Source of the DNA: Polytrichum commune
Lineage: Eukaryota; Streptophyta; Polytrichopsida; Polytrichales; Polytrichaceae
Length of the DNA stretch: 64,000 bases
Direction: 5' to 3'
Assembly (NCBI GenBank): GCA_950295325.1
Contig: OX485806.1
Coordinates: 17,298,001 to 17,362,000 of the forward strand
The position numbers and the translations under genes were made by a program. Below the pieces are notes generated by a model. That model worked only from the letters and a program-made list of their open reading frames with translations, was not told the origin of the DNA and did not search any database. Shown here piece after piece: positions 1 to 10,690 of this stretch (the stretch's first letter is position 1; each line of letters opens with the position of its first letter).

Positions 1-1053
1 AAAAATCATATGCAAACACGTGCTTGTTACACTAAATATACTTGTTAGTGAGGGTGGTACTATTCAAGTCACACGCACAATCTAGCCAAATCTCAAAGTT
101 ACGGAGGGCTAAACTTGCTATTGAGTGACATAAATTTGTGACTATAGTAAATTGTATGCTCATTTACCATAGGTTTCAAGAAAACTCGTGCATGCTTGTG
201 ATTAGTGTGCACCACATGCTTGTCAGTGAATAGTGCCAAGTGCGGATACATGTAGTGATTGGTGCCAAGAGCCGGTACTTTCGTGCCAAGTGCTAATACT
301 TTCATGCCAAGTGCCGAGATGAACAATGCTTCCTAGTCTTAGATCTAAAGTCTTTTGGTGACACTAATTCATAGCATGAAGGAATTTAATATCACCTTCA
401 CTAATTTCCCACACTCACTAATTGGTATATTTAGTGTAGTGAATAGTGCCCAAATGAATAGTGCTGATACCTTCAATGAATAATGTCGCTATGAATAGTA
501 TTTTCAGTGAACAATGCCAAGATGAAAAGGGATTCCTAGATCTTTTGACGACATTGCTTTCATAATGTAAAGAAATTTAGTATCACCTTCACTAATTTCC
601 CACACGCTCTACTAATCCTCCCTCCCTCACTAATTGGGAGAAGGAGGGTAGGATAGGGACAAGGGTGAAGAGGCGGCCACTGTGTGATCCAAGTACTGCA
701 TGCGAGTGCTGGTTATTGAGATTTGCAACTTCAGCTACTTCCCCAGTAGTCCCAGCTCCTGAGGTAACTTAGTACTTGTCGTGCTGCTGGAAGCTTGCAC
801 ACACACACCAAAGATGGACCTTAATTACGGTTTCCATGGCTTCACAGTACTGGCCCAAAGCCCAATTAGTATCTAAGCTAAACTTGCTTTTACTAATTCC
901 AAAGTACTGGCATGCTCTCTGAAAAGGCCAACTAAAGTTACAGTGATTAGGGTCAAATCTACAAGCATGACACTTTGTTACCCCCACGGTTGGTTTATCT
1001 AATTTCCAAAGAGAGAATCTGCTCAATTTGGCCTTTCGCTTCAACCATATTAA
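1..1053. other. AT-rich intergenic DNA with a degenerate direct duplication
   Basis: I see no convincing gene. A diverged direct repeat occupies about 316-417 and 511-612; both copies share a stretch ending in a run that reads 'cctagatct' through 'cactaatttcccacac'. A related motif family (repeated 'gaatagtgcc' and 'gaacaatg') recurs near 3660-3850. The open frame at 769-1149 on the minus strand has no recognisable domain. Confidence 0.5.
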
Positions 1054-1552
1054 GGGCCACTTCAAACACGAGCCAAGAGCCATGACCATGTAATTGTGAG
1101 AGCCCAAAATAGAGTGTCTAAAGGCCGTCCCAAGACACTTCCAAATCATGAAGTGTGCTCACGGATCCTCAAGTGTATTGTGAAGGTCATATGTGACCGA
1201 GCCCTCAACCGAATGCTATTTCAATGCATTTCTATTCATGCGGGTCCTCATCCATGAGAAAATAGAGTGAATCAACAGTTGTGAGTGTTCGGAGTGCCAT
1301 GGTCTCCTGGTTTTGTGTTAGGCCTACCTTCAACATGTGGTTTTTGAAAATAATCCAAGTGACCATGAAACATGATCCATTCGATGCCATATAGAAATCC
1401 ATGTAGACTTTACATCCACCTTGCATTCACATACTCCATTGGTCCCTCAAGCGTAGTGTGAAGCAAACTTGGACCGAGTCTGCGTTTTCCACCAATGAGA
1501 GTGCTTGAAGTGTGATGGTCATGGGCTCTCAGTCTCGTGTGTGAAGTAGCCC
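1054..1552. mobile_element. PIF/Harbinger-like MITE, copy 1 (499 bp)
   Basis: The element begins GGGCCACTTC and ends GAAGTAGCCC, an imperfect terminal inverted repeat. It is flanked on both sides by TAA (1051-1053 and 1553-1555), the 3-bp TWA-type duplication typical of PIF/Harbinger transposons. A second copy lies in reverse orientation at about 6836-7334 with long stretches of near identity, for example around the shared 'GGAGTGCCATGGTCTCC' block. The short open frame inside it is conserved between copies only because the DNA is homologous. No transposase is present, so it is non-autonomous. Confidence 0.72.
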
Positions 1553-1751
1553 TAAATGAGATTTATTTTTTAATTATACATGATAGTGATCTTGATTTGA
1601 CTTCCAAGTTCCACCACATGTGTTTCTTGTTGGGTCCCTATTGAAACTTCATTAATAGCACTGGGACCCACATCCCATGCCAAAGAAATTGAGAAAAAGG
1701 AAATCAAAATAAATTGAAAAGGGCTCGCATCACGAGATAGCGAAAAACAAG

Positions 1752-1974
1752 TACACTAAATACTATATTTAGTGTCACTTACTCTATGGAATTACACAAT
1801 GCTATTTATGTTTATTATATATATCATGTTTTACCCAAAAAATGTTAAATTGGTTGTCTGGACATTATAGAACATCAACAACTTTACTTGGTAAGAAATT
1901 ACATCACTAATAAGAATATATAGCATTTGTGAAAATCCAAATAGTAAGTGACACTAAATATCATTTTAGTGTAG
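1752..1974. mobile_element. Palindromic MITE family M1, copy 1
   Basis: Both ends read inwards as TACACTAAATA...ATTTAGTGTCACTTACT, giving terminal inverted repeats of about 40 bp around an AT-rich centre containing 'GGACATTATAGAACAT'. Length about 223 bp. Related copies lie at 4494, 8578, 10006, 24023 and 61487. No coding capacity. Confidence 0.7.
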
Positions 1975-3242
1975 ATTCTCCAAGTCCAATGGTGCAAGTG
2001 TAAACTTGTGATTGCACTTCATTGTTTATAGTATTTAGTGTCACGTACACTAATTTCGAAGGGCCTAAACTAGATGCCTACATGTTTCAAAGTGTCACTT
2101 CCACTAATTGTCAATATGATATTATTTGTGAAACTATATTTACGTCATGATATTTACCATAGCCCATTGGGATACTTGAGATGATAGTATTGCATTGTAG
2201 TATGCAATGGGAAGATAGTATTGATCATGCTAATGGCAAGTGTACAATGTTACATTTTTAGTTTCCAAGAGGAAGATATTCTTGAATACACTGATGCAAG
2301 TGTCATTTTTTCACACATTTAGTCAACTTGTAGGCCATTGTGTAACATAGGCATATAACTCACAACATTATCGAACATACTCATGCCAAGATGTTAGTGA
2401 GTGCACTTGAAGGCCAAGTGTCATGAGGTGACACTAATGGTGAAGTTGTTGATCGTGAATGTAACCTAGCATATGCCTCAAAATAGGGTAAGTGGCATTA
2501 TTACGCACGTAACACTAAATACCATAAATGGTGTAATGCAATGGAGATGTCCATTGAAAGAAGGGTGCTCTCTTTATTTGCGTGCCTTCCATTTTCCTAC
2601 ACATTTTTAAGCATTATTCTAATAACCTACTTGTTGCATAAAACTATCCACATGTGGGCCAAAGATCACTTGCAAGTAAAGCCTCTTCTCAAATTTTCGG
2701 ATGGTTAAAGGAATCAACCACCTACAATACTAGTGCGGCCCATACTATTCATTGTTTACACATGAAATGATCGTGTAATTTTTGGGTAGCAAGTAAGCAT
2801 GGAAGGTGGCAAAGGTTGCTTGCAACATGAGAACATGACAAGTCATGAAGGCCACTCTACTTAACATAGCCCGTCACTTCTTACATCACACTAATTCATA
2901 TTATTTATAGTACACTGCATCCATTATATATATAAACAATATTTTCACATAAGTTGGGACAAGTTGCCCAATGTAAGAAAACTTAGACTTTGAATCCCGG
3001 CATGTCATGGCACTACACATATTTGTAAATTGTCTATAGAGGTGATTCAATGGCTTTTTGCAATAATGTTGATGTCTATCTACAACTATCTTAAGTCAAA
3101 ATAATGCCTAAATCTAAATCAAAGACCCTGAATTAGTCTATTGAGGTTAAAATAAGAAGCAAACTTGTAGGAGGTGGGTTTTTATTGCGCACCATGCGGT
3201 ACGTGTAGAAAAGAAAATACTTATCAAAAGATGTCACACCAC
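1975..3242. other. AT-rich intergenic DNA, no gene seen
   Basis: Scattered 'agtgacactaa' and 'tagtgtcac' motifs (for example 2035-2110) look like worn fragments of the palindromic MITEs. Nothing else is supported. Confidence 0.4.
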
Positions 3243-3423
3243 CATAACATTAGTAAGGATTGTGTGTTCGTTCATGTGGACCCTGAGAATATAACCATGG
3301 GATGCCCCAACCCAATAATCCAGATTAAGACTAAATCAAGTCTCCTGACACTAGGTCGGGACATACCATGGTTTTATTCTTGGGGGACACATGAACGAAT
3401 ACACACTGCTTAATAATGTTATG
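3243..3423. mobile_element. Palindromic MITE family M4, copy 1
   Basis: The left arm (TGTGTGTTCGTTCATGTGGA, then 'CTGAGAATATAACCATGG') matches the reverse complement of the right arm ('CCATGGTTTTATTCT', then 'CACATGAACGAATACACA'). The same arms recur at 51133-51312. About 180 bp and non-coding; the 79-aa ORF across it is a by-product. Confidence 0.6.
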
Positions 3424-4493
3424 ACCCGAGTCGGATATTTTATACCCATACATGTACCTTGGTTGATACCGGGATGTACTTAGAAACCTGCACAACATTG
3501 ATTAGGCACCCAGGTAAAGGAAGCAAGCCTTTAATGGACACTTTTCTTTCTACATCCACATAACATTATTAAGTTGCGTGATTGTGTTCCTTAATATATT
3601 GAGCACCTAACATGGGCCTCCACTATTTTACTTTTATGGGAAGAAACTTAGAAAATAGGAAGAAACCGATGCCTGTATGAACAATGAATAATGCCAATTG
3701 AATAGTAAGAATATTGTGAGCGGTGTTGGTATGTTCACTTATATGTATGCTATTAATAGTAATTATAGTGAACAATACTAGGATGGAAAATGTTTCCTAC
3801 AAATATTACAGGGATGAACAATAATTCCTAGGCATAGTGCCGGGAGTACAACTTCACCCAAATCTCCAAGTTTAGCCGAATGTATGAATAATAAATGAAT
3901 ATTCCTAATTTGTTCAAGGGCTCATGGGATATAATTGACATATTCTAGCAGGGTCATGGAATTGACCCACATGGTTGAACAATGTTATGCATTTTGTCTA
4001 AGATGTGAAACCTACAATTACTGCGAGATGATTCCAATTGCAAATCATGTGTCTAGCCTTTAGCTCATGTTCTCATAATTCATTTGGATATTTTACTTTC
4101 TTGAGCTTATTAATTAGTCACATACACGGTCCCCCCCCCTTTGGTTATGTTGATTATTGATCCCAAAATGGTTAACATTTTTTAGCATGTAGCCCAATCT
4201 CTTCAAATACATGTGCTACTAATATGTATTCTTGCATCCACACCTATCCACACATCACTTAATATGTACCCAATATGTAGGGGGGTGTTATTTAGTTACT
4301 TTTCTTGATTGGACACCTATATTTCACTGATGTGTAGTTATGTGAACATGTCTAATTAAAAAAAAAAAAAAGGATCATGGAAGGCCCTCTAACCTTGTTG
4401 TGTGATGCAAGAGAAACCTTGAAGGGAAACATGTCAAGAAATCCAAGTTGAATCATGGGTGGGTCCCATCCACCCACTCAATTTACTAGATAT
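3424..4493. other. AT-rich intergenic DNA, no gene seen
   Basis: Contains worn copies of the 'gaacaatg/gaatagt' motif family (about 3665-3850), a poly-C run near 4132-4140 and a poly-A run near 4358-4371. No coding or RNA gene signal. Confidence 0.4.
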
Positions 4494-4712
4494 CTACACT
4501 AGACATTGTATTTAGTGCCACTTACTATTTCGAATTACTCAATGTTGTAATTATTTACTATATATCTCATTTCTTGCCAACAAAGGTCAAATTGGTTGTT
4601 TGGACATTATAGAACATTAACATCTTTATTTGGCAAAAAGTCATACATTAATAATAATAAGATACAACATTGTGTAACTCCAAATAATAAGTGACACCAT
4701 ATATTATATGTA
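4494..4712. mobile_element. Palindromic MITE family M1, copy 2
   Basis: Shares the internal block 'TTGGTTGTTTGGACATTATA' with copy 1 at 1752, and has inverted arms CTACACTAGACATTG... / ...ATATTATATGTAG with the inner arm 'AGTGCCACTTACTATTT' facing 'AAATAATAAGTGACACC'. It directly abuts the next inverted-repeat element. Confidence 0.65.
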
Positions 4713-5317
4713 GGGCCGTTGCATATGGGGTCCCAAGTCCCAAGTCCCCCTCATGCTAGCAAGTCTCAACATTGGAGACAAAGTCCCAACTTTTGAGCCT
4801 CAAGAGAGCATTAAAATATGGCTTAAATTCATTGCAGTCGGATCTTGGTTATAGTATGCACTACAATTTGTGGGATTTGTGTTGAGAGTTGGGTCTCGCA
4901 TTTTGCTCAACCCAACTCTCAACACGAGTCCCAAGCCTCAAGGCCAGTACACACAATGTCCCAAGTCACTTGAGGTCAATTTGTGCAATCTCAACCGTTG
5001 AGAGGATGGAGGTTGGGACTTACCACTTCACAAGGGTCCCAAGCCCTAAGTCCCAAGCATGACATGACTTGGAGCATGGCGATGTTTTTTGCAAGTGAGG
5101 CTTGGGACTTGTGTTGAGAGTTGGTTGAGCAAAAAGCTAGACCCAACTTTCAACAAAAGTCCCGCGAATATTTTTGCATAAAAAATTTAAGATCCAACTT
5201 TAATGATAATTAACCATTTTTGAATGGTGTCTTGAGGCTCAAAAGTTGTGACTTTGCCTCCATCTCAGGACTTGCTAACATGAGTGGGACTTTGGACCCC
5301 ATGTGAACCAGCTCTTA
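4713..5317. mobile_element. Foldback element with ~95-bp inverted ends (GGGCC-type)
   Basis: The first ~95 bp (GGGCCGTTGCATATGGGGTC... to 'TTTTGAGCCTCAAGAG') pair with the reverse complement of the last ~95 bp (ending GACCCCATGTGAACCAGCTC). A second hairpin lies inside at about 4873-4931, with arms 'GTGTTGAGAGTTGGGTC' / 'CAACTCTCAACAC'. A shorter relative lies at about 22147-22313. Its ends resemble those of the TAA-flanked elements here, so PIF/Harbinger affiliation is likely but not shown by a clean target duplication. Confidence 0.6.
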
Positions 5318-5434
5318 GTGTAAACCCTTATTATAGTTGGAGGAGGAACACTATTTTGTAAGTAAGTAAGTAAATATTAGTAGTGAGATATGATTGTATA
5401 TATATATGCATGTGATGACGTTATGCAAGGGCGC

Positions 5435-6657
5435 ATGTTAAACCTCCCCCTATAAAGTTTTAGGGGGAGGGATCTCTGCTTGGATAAGGGCCAAGGGTTG
5501 TGACCCACAACCCCTCATGCAATCCCCAATGAAACTTTCATAAAAAAATTCAACCTGACCAAAAAAATGTTGCCCTCCCCACCCGACTTCAAAAAAGTAT
5601 TGCCCTTGCATTCTTGAAGGTCGCTTGTCCACAAAACCCATATTGAGTGCACCTTACCTTCAAGGTTTAGAATCCAATGTAGATGTTCACTTCCACTTAG
5701 TACAAGAACAATAGACGAGAATTTTGTTTTGAAACGAAACCATCAATAAAGCATGTGATTAACTTCGAAGTTAAGAATATTAAAAATCCTTCATTAGCAT
5801 TGAGGTTATAAGTTTTGTGATTTACCATTTGAAAGAGCCTTTGTCATTTTAAGTTTGAGCTTAAATTAATGTGCTGATTTTAGCTAATTAAATTTATAAC
5901 ATTTTAATTAATGTCTTCTCATTTCACAAGCATTCGTATATAAGCATTCAAATATTCAAATTATTCAAGCATAATTGAGCGTAATCAAGCACAAGGCGTA
6001 AAATTCTACAAGTTTTAAGTGCAAACTTATTAAGCCCAGTGAAGTGCAAGCAAGCACGTTAAACCTGATTAAGCGTAATGACCTAAACAAGTGTAGTGAA
6101 GGGCATTAAATCAAATTTCCTGATTACATCATAATTAATTCAGGTAAGCAGTTTTATTTAAATACTTTTAATTGAGTTGAATTAGTTTGAATGTGTATGA
6201 AAGGAAAATATTTTAATTAAAATGTTATGAAATGAATCAACTAAAATCAACAAAGTATTTCAATCTGTTTTAAAAGTGACAAAGGCCTTTCAAATGGTAA
6301 ATCACAAAACTTATAACCTCAATGTAATGAGGATTTTTTATATTCTTAACTTTCAAGTTTAGTACATGCTTTATTGAGGGTATCACTTCTTAAATGAAAT
6401 CCTAACTAATTTCTCATTTACTAAGTGGAAGTGAACATATATATTGGACTTTAAACCTTGAAGGTGAGGTGCACTCAATATGGGTTTTGTGGGCAAACGG
6501 CCTTCAAGAATGCAAGGGCAACTTCTTCTTTTTTGTAGTCGGGCAGGGTGAGTTCAAAAAAAGTGAAATTTTTGTCGGGGGAATGTGGTTCGCGGGCCCC
6601 GACCCTTATCCAAGCAAAGATCCCTCCTTCTAAACTTTGTAGGGGATCATTTAACAT
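5435..6657. mobile_element. 1.2-kb element with ~420-bp terminal inverted repeats
   Basis: The left end starts ATGTTAAACCTCCCCC and the right end is GGGGATCATTTAACAT. Extended inverted homology follows, including 'GCCCTTGCATTCTTGAAGG', 'ACAAAACCCATATTGAGTGC', 'TGTTCACTTCCACTTAGTA' and 'TATAAGTTTTGTGATTTACC', so arms of about 420 bp flank a ~390-bp AT-rich centre. The small ORFs at 5450-5641 and 6475-6657 are the same arm read twice. There is no transposase. Foldback or long-TIR MULE-like structure is possible; superfamily not assigned. Confidence 0.68.
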
Positions 6658-6724
6658 CCTCTGTATGCAAGTGTTCCCCTATTGCAGAGATAAGTTAAGA
6701 ACTCTCTCTCTCTCCACACTTAAT

Positions 6725-6832
6725 GGTACATGCCACCAATGAACAATTCCTACCAACATTAGTTACATCCGGTGGCTCTCACTAGCTAAACCAACTCTAA
6801 AAGTGGCCCTTGCCGGTAGGAACCATTCGTTG
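6725..6832. repeat. Inverted repeat arm, left (pairs with 7955-8065)
   Basis: The block containing 'CTAAACCAACTCTAAAAGTG' is the reverse complement of the block at 7955-8065 ('CACTTTTAGAGTTGGTTTAG'). The two arms enclose a 1.1-kb interval holding the second PIF-like MITE, a CT-rich segment and a small palindromic element. The arms may be the ends of one larger element or two copies of a short repeat. Confidence 0.5.
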
Positions 6833-6835
6833 GTC

Positions 6836-7334
6836 GCCCACTTCACACACAAGATTGAGTGCCCATGACCATTACACTTCAAGCACTCTCATTGGTGGAA
6901 AAGGCGGAGCCGGTCCAAGTTCGCTTCACACTACGCTCAAGGGACCAATGGAGTATGTGAATGCAAGATGGATGTAAAGTCTACATGGATTCCTACATGG
7001 CATCAAATGGCTCATGTTTCACATTCACTCAGACTATTTCCAAAAGCCGCCTCTTGGAGGTAGGCCTAACACAAAACCGGGAGACCATGGCACTCCGAAC
7101 ACTCACAACTGTTGATTTATTCTATGTTATCATATGTGAGGATCCGCATGAATAGAAATTCGATAAAATAGCATTTGGTTGATGGGCCCGATCACATATG
7201 ACTTCACACTACACGTGGGGGTCCGTGACCACACCACATGATTTTAGAATTGTGCCTTGGGACGCCCTTTGGCACTTTCTTCGGGCTCTCACAATTTCAC
7301 GGTCACGGCTCTTGGCTCATGTGTGAAGTGGCCC
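6836..7334. mobile_element. PIF/Harbinger-like MITE, copy 2 (inverted)
   Basis: Reverse-complement relative of 1054-1552. It begins GCCCACTTCACACACAAG and ends GTGTGAAGTGGCCC. Flanking TAA is not retained. The ORF at 6961-7155 matches the minus-strand ORF of copy 1 because the DNA is homologous, and is not taken as a gene. Confidence 0.68.
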
Positions 7335-7730
7335 CAAGGGTGGGCACGCTATTTATTATTTAGCCTACCAAAGATGCAGTGGAGCCCAGATCCCTTACAT
7401 AAGTTATAACAAGACATCCTCCTCCTTTCTGTGACCGCCCAATCACAGCACACCTCTCTCCCATCCAATCCTCTCCCTCCTCTCTTCCCATTCGCCCATC
7501 CCAGCTCCCATCTCTGCCGTCGATTCTGTTCTATCTCCTATTGCCACGCACGACGTGGCCGCATCGGAGCCCTCCATCTGCACCTTCCAAGATTTCCACC
7601 ACATCTACGGAACCAGTCAGCACCAAGAACCATTTCTGTACCTAGGTGTAAAAATCTTCACCAGGGCATAGATATTGGCCATGTGGAGATACGTCCCCAT
7701 GTTTTGGCTTGGGTACTTTTTTTGTAGATT
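7335..7730 (+). other. CT-rich leader-like segment, possible captured gene fragment
   Basis: Around 7420-7560 the + strand becomes rich in CT and CCTC, like a plant 5' leader or transit-peptide exon, and an open frame runs to 7727. That frame opens with GTG, not ATG, and its product has no recognisable domain. It sits between transposons, so a captured exon fragment is as likely as a gene. Confidence 0.25.
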
Positions 7731-7823
7731 TGGGCGAGCCAACCCGTACACTCTTTCCTTGTTGGATGCCTAGCTAAACCCTTGCCTCCAAGGAACCAGT
7801 GTACAAGTTGGTTTGCCCCAGCC
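7731..7823. mobile_element. Small palindromic element, GGGCGAACCAACCC family, copy 1
   Basis: The left arm (GGGCGAGCCAACCCGTACAC) pairs with the right arm (GTGTACAAGTTGGTTTGCCC) around a short spacer containing 'AAACCCTTGCCTCC'. Relatives lie at 18285-18525 and 43917-44006. Confidence 0.62.
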
Positions 7824-7954
7824 ATGTTTTGTAGCACCTACCATAGGGGAGGGTGAAAATGCACATCGGTGTGTAGAGCTTGGGATTGTTTATTTCTAAT
7901 CGACTTAATATCTAAATTATGGTCAAAGACCTTGTGATGTAGTCCACCCACACT

Positions 7955-8065
7955 TACTAGTGCCGGCCACCAATGAACGGTCCTTACCAACAGGAGCCAC
8001 TTTTAGAGTTGGTTTAGCCAATGAGAGCCACTGGATGTAACCAGTGCTTATAGGAACTGCTCACT
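7955..8065. repeat. Inverted repeat arm, right (pairs with 6725-6832)
   Basis: Reverse complement of 6725-6832 across about 105 bp. Immediately to the right, 'GTGGCCCGCACCAATAAGTG' at about 8080 is repeated as 'GTGGTCCGCACCGGTAAGTG' at about 8121, a short direct repeat. Confidence 0.5.
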
Positions 8066-8577
8066 ACAGTAGTGGCCCGCACCAATAAGTGTGGGTGGGC
8101 AGTAGGAACCGTTCACTAGTGGTCCGCACCGGTAAGTGTGGGTGGCTATTAATCTAGTAATAAGCTTTGATGGAGACACATCAACAACAATAACATAGGG
8201 GCATGTTTTCACCCCACCGCTCATGGTATGTGTTACGAAACCAAACATGTTTCTTTGACCATCAACTACTCATGTTGGTCAATTTCACATCACTTTGTGG
8301 AGAATAATATAACTACAATAAACATCCAACGTTTTGTGGCGTTAAAATTGGTGTCTTGTGTTGATCAAGGTAAGTGGGACTTAATAGTTCTATATCGACT
8401 TCTTGTAGGATATGAAATGCACAATTAGTTAGTGCGAGAGGACTAGTGAATCTAAATCCTATTCATGGCCATTTTCCTCGTAATTTTTGAAGCTCGTGTG
8501 AATATCTTATCCATATTCAAAGTGGTGATTGTTTTTTAATTACTAAAGCATCATATAGGTCCTTCCCATCTGGGTTG
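8066..8577. other. Intergenic DNA, no gene seen
   Basis: No domain-bearing frame. The short frames at 8048-8248 (minus) and 8228-8428 (plus) resemble nothing I know. Confidence 0.4.
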
Positions 8578-8801
8578 ACTACATTGATTATCCCAATTAG
8601 TGTGTGTTACTATTCGGAGTTATGCAGTGTAATAACAACTCACTTAGGAGTTCAATTTTCACTAACGAAATTCAATAGGTTGATTGGACATTATACAACA
8701 CATATGACTTTGCTTGGTAAAATATTACATTCTCATTAAATAGTTATAGCATTGCGTAACTCCAAATAGCAACACACAATAATTGGGACGATCAATGTAG
8801 T
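8578..8801. mobile_element. Palindromic MITE family M1, copy 3
   Basis: The left end (ACTACATTGATTATCCCAAT, then TAGTGTGTGTTACTATT) pairs with the right end (AATAGCAACACACAATAATT, then GGGACGATCAATGTAGT). The centre carries 'AATAGGTTGATTGGACATTA'. Ends only 25 bp before the next element. Confidence 0.72.
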
Positions 8802-8825
8802 GAACCTAGAATGGTAAACTAGTTA

Positions 8826-9318
8826 CTCGGGGAGTTCACTGCGATAATATTAGAAAACAACGTGCGGGAAAATATAGGGTAATTTATATTCACAAAAGGA
8901 AAAACTTAGAATTTTCTTAGAAGTAATATAGGTGAGTATGTATGATAAAATTTGTATTATAAATAATATAGGCTTGATACAAATAATGCATATTTTAAAA
9001 ATATTTGTAAAAATATACTGTAGGATTTAAGGATCCTAGGTTTTTTTAAAAATAGGGTGTCCTTTGTGTTCAGAGGCGGGAAGATTTTGGATGAAAAACT
9101 ATGTCGATTCAATTGAAAAAATGGGATGAAAGATTGATGAGGGCGGCTGACGGATTAGGGTTTAGGAAACATTGGGGGAGAACTTTGCTGGAGGATTAGG
9201 TTTTGGGAGTTTTTTTTCACCGTTCTAAGAGGTGGGGTTTGCGGTTTAGTGTTGGCGAGAGTTTTTTCTTCGATGCTGTTGATATTCTGAGAGGTGGGGT
9301 TTGCAGGTGGCCTGTGCA

Positions 9319-9349
<31 letters not shown>

Positions 9350-9875
9350 ACTTTGAGTGGAGATCGAATCTTCATAATGACCACACAAGTCCAACTTTTG
9401 AACTCGTGCTTGCATGTAGGTCCCATTTCACTCCCAAATCTTGAGTCCAGACCGTCGGTTGCCCTCCGCTTGTTGTTGGTGTTTTGAGTGTTTTTTTTTT
9501 TTACACTCAGTATCGTTGTGTTTAATTGTGCGTGTAACTTGATTGAAGAACATGGGCTGATTTTGTTGTTTGAAATTGCTTATGAACACTCTTAATGTAA
9601 AACCTTGTTGTGCCTTGGATTTTGGTGACTTAGTACTTTGAATGCTCTTAAACCCTTTGGAGCAAAATCAAATAATTATAATGAACATACCTAGCTTAAA
9701 ATTTAAGCTTCATCAAATTTAAAAGTAATTATAGGGTCATTTAAAAAACAAGAAATTAGCAAATTATATAATAATACGGTACAAAAAATTAAGGATGGAT
9801 AATTAAATACCCCTTGAATAAATACCCTTGTCACGCACGTGTATACATATACACATGTCTAGTGAACTCCCCGAG
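8826..9875. mobile_element. Complete 1050-bp non-autonomous transposon with 15-bp TIRs and 8-bp TSD
   Basis: The element starts CTCGGGGAGTTCACT and ends with its exact reverse complement AGTGAACTCCCCGAG, a 15/15 terminal inverted repeat. Directly outside, ACTAGTTA occurs on both sides (8818-8825 and 9876-9883), a perfect 8-bp target-site duplication. An 8-bp duplication is characteristic of hAT transposons, although the ends do not show the usual CAGGG start. The interior has AT-rich flanks and a less AT-rich core (about 9060-9490) with a (CT)n run at 9324-9349 and the motif 'GAGGTGGGGTTTGC' twice (about 9229 and 9291). No transposase is encoded. Intact ends suggest a fairly recent insertion. 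Confidence 0.82.
9324..9349 (+). repeat. (CT)n microsatellite
   Basis: Perfect TC/CT run of about 13 units inside the 1050-bp element. It creates serine/leucine and arginine/glutamate runs in overlapping short frames. Confidence 0.9.
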
Positions 9876-10005
9876 ACTAGTTAAGTTTGGGCCCATAGTC
9901 CAATTCCCTTCTAACATGTGTCTTTCTTGTCTCCATTCTTATATCACAACGAACCACTCAAATATAGGTGTCCATTTTAGATGAATAACCAAACCAAGAA
10001 AGTGG

Positions 10006-10228
10006 TTGCATTGATCATCCCATTTAGTGTGTATTACTATTGCCAATTACACAATGCGAACATGTCTTACTCAAGAGTCCAATTTTTCGTCACGAAAGTT
10101 CAATAGGTTGTTCTGACATATAAAACATACATGACATTGCTTGGTAAAATAATCCATTCTCAATAAAATAGTATAGCACTACATAACCCCAAATAGTAAT
10201 ATGCACTAAGTTATATAATCGTTGTAGT
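10006..10228. mobile_element. Palindromic MITE family M1, copy 4
   Basis: The left end has 'TTGATCATCCCATTTAGTGT' and the right end 'AGTAATATGCACTAAG...ATCGTTGTAGTG'. The centre shares 'AATAGGTTGTTCTGACATA' with copy 3. Confidence 0.65.
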
Positions 10229-10344
10229 GTGGGTCAATGATGCGGTCAATATTGTGGGCCATAAATAAACCAAATGTATATTGTGCACTACTCATTGTAA
10301 CATGTGTCCCTTGAGTCATGTAAAACTATTAGTTTGTATTTAGC

Positions 10345-10690
10345 GTGGGTTTACACTAGGGTCCGAGACCAAAGAAACTTCTACACCAAGCTATCCTATT
10401 GGCTGAGAGCATAAATTGGGACTCAAGTAGTTTACACTAGGACATGAGTCCAAACTATGAAAACAAATGAAGCGGTATTAATGTGGCAACACTTTCCCAC
10501 CAAGTTTTGTTGGTCCTAACTTGAGATAGAAACTCCTAGTTTGAGAAACCAATCTTCCAACTTGGGTCCAAACTTCTAGCTTATGTCTAGTCTTCCAGCT
10601 TGGGTCCAATCTTGAATCCAAAAAGAGGTTCACTAAAGAGTGTTTTGGACCCCAAGTTTCTTGGACCAAGACCCTAATGTAATTTGACCC
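10345..10690. mobile_element. Possible ~345-bp inverted-repeat element
   Basis: 'ACACTAGGGTCCGAGACC' followed by 'AAAGAAACTT' near the left end pairs imperfectly with 'AAGTTTCTTGGACCAAGACC' followed by 'CTAATGT' near the right end. The inside repeats 'CTTGGGTCCAA' and 'TTCCAACTTGGG' several times. The ends are too worn to give a target duplication. Confidence 0.4.

Noticed and set aside
1232..1426. Short ORF whose protein sequence is conserved at 6961-7155
   Set aside because: Both lie inside copies of the same MITE, so similarity comes from DNA homology, and no domain is visible.
9155..9487. Overlapping frames on both strands rich in Ser/Leu or Arg/Glu
   Set aside because: They are produced by the (CT)n tract at 9324-9349.
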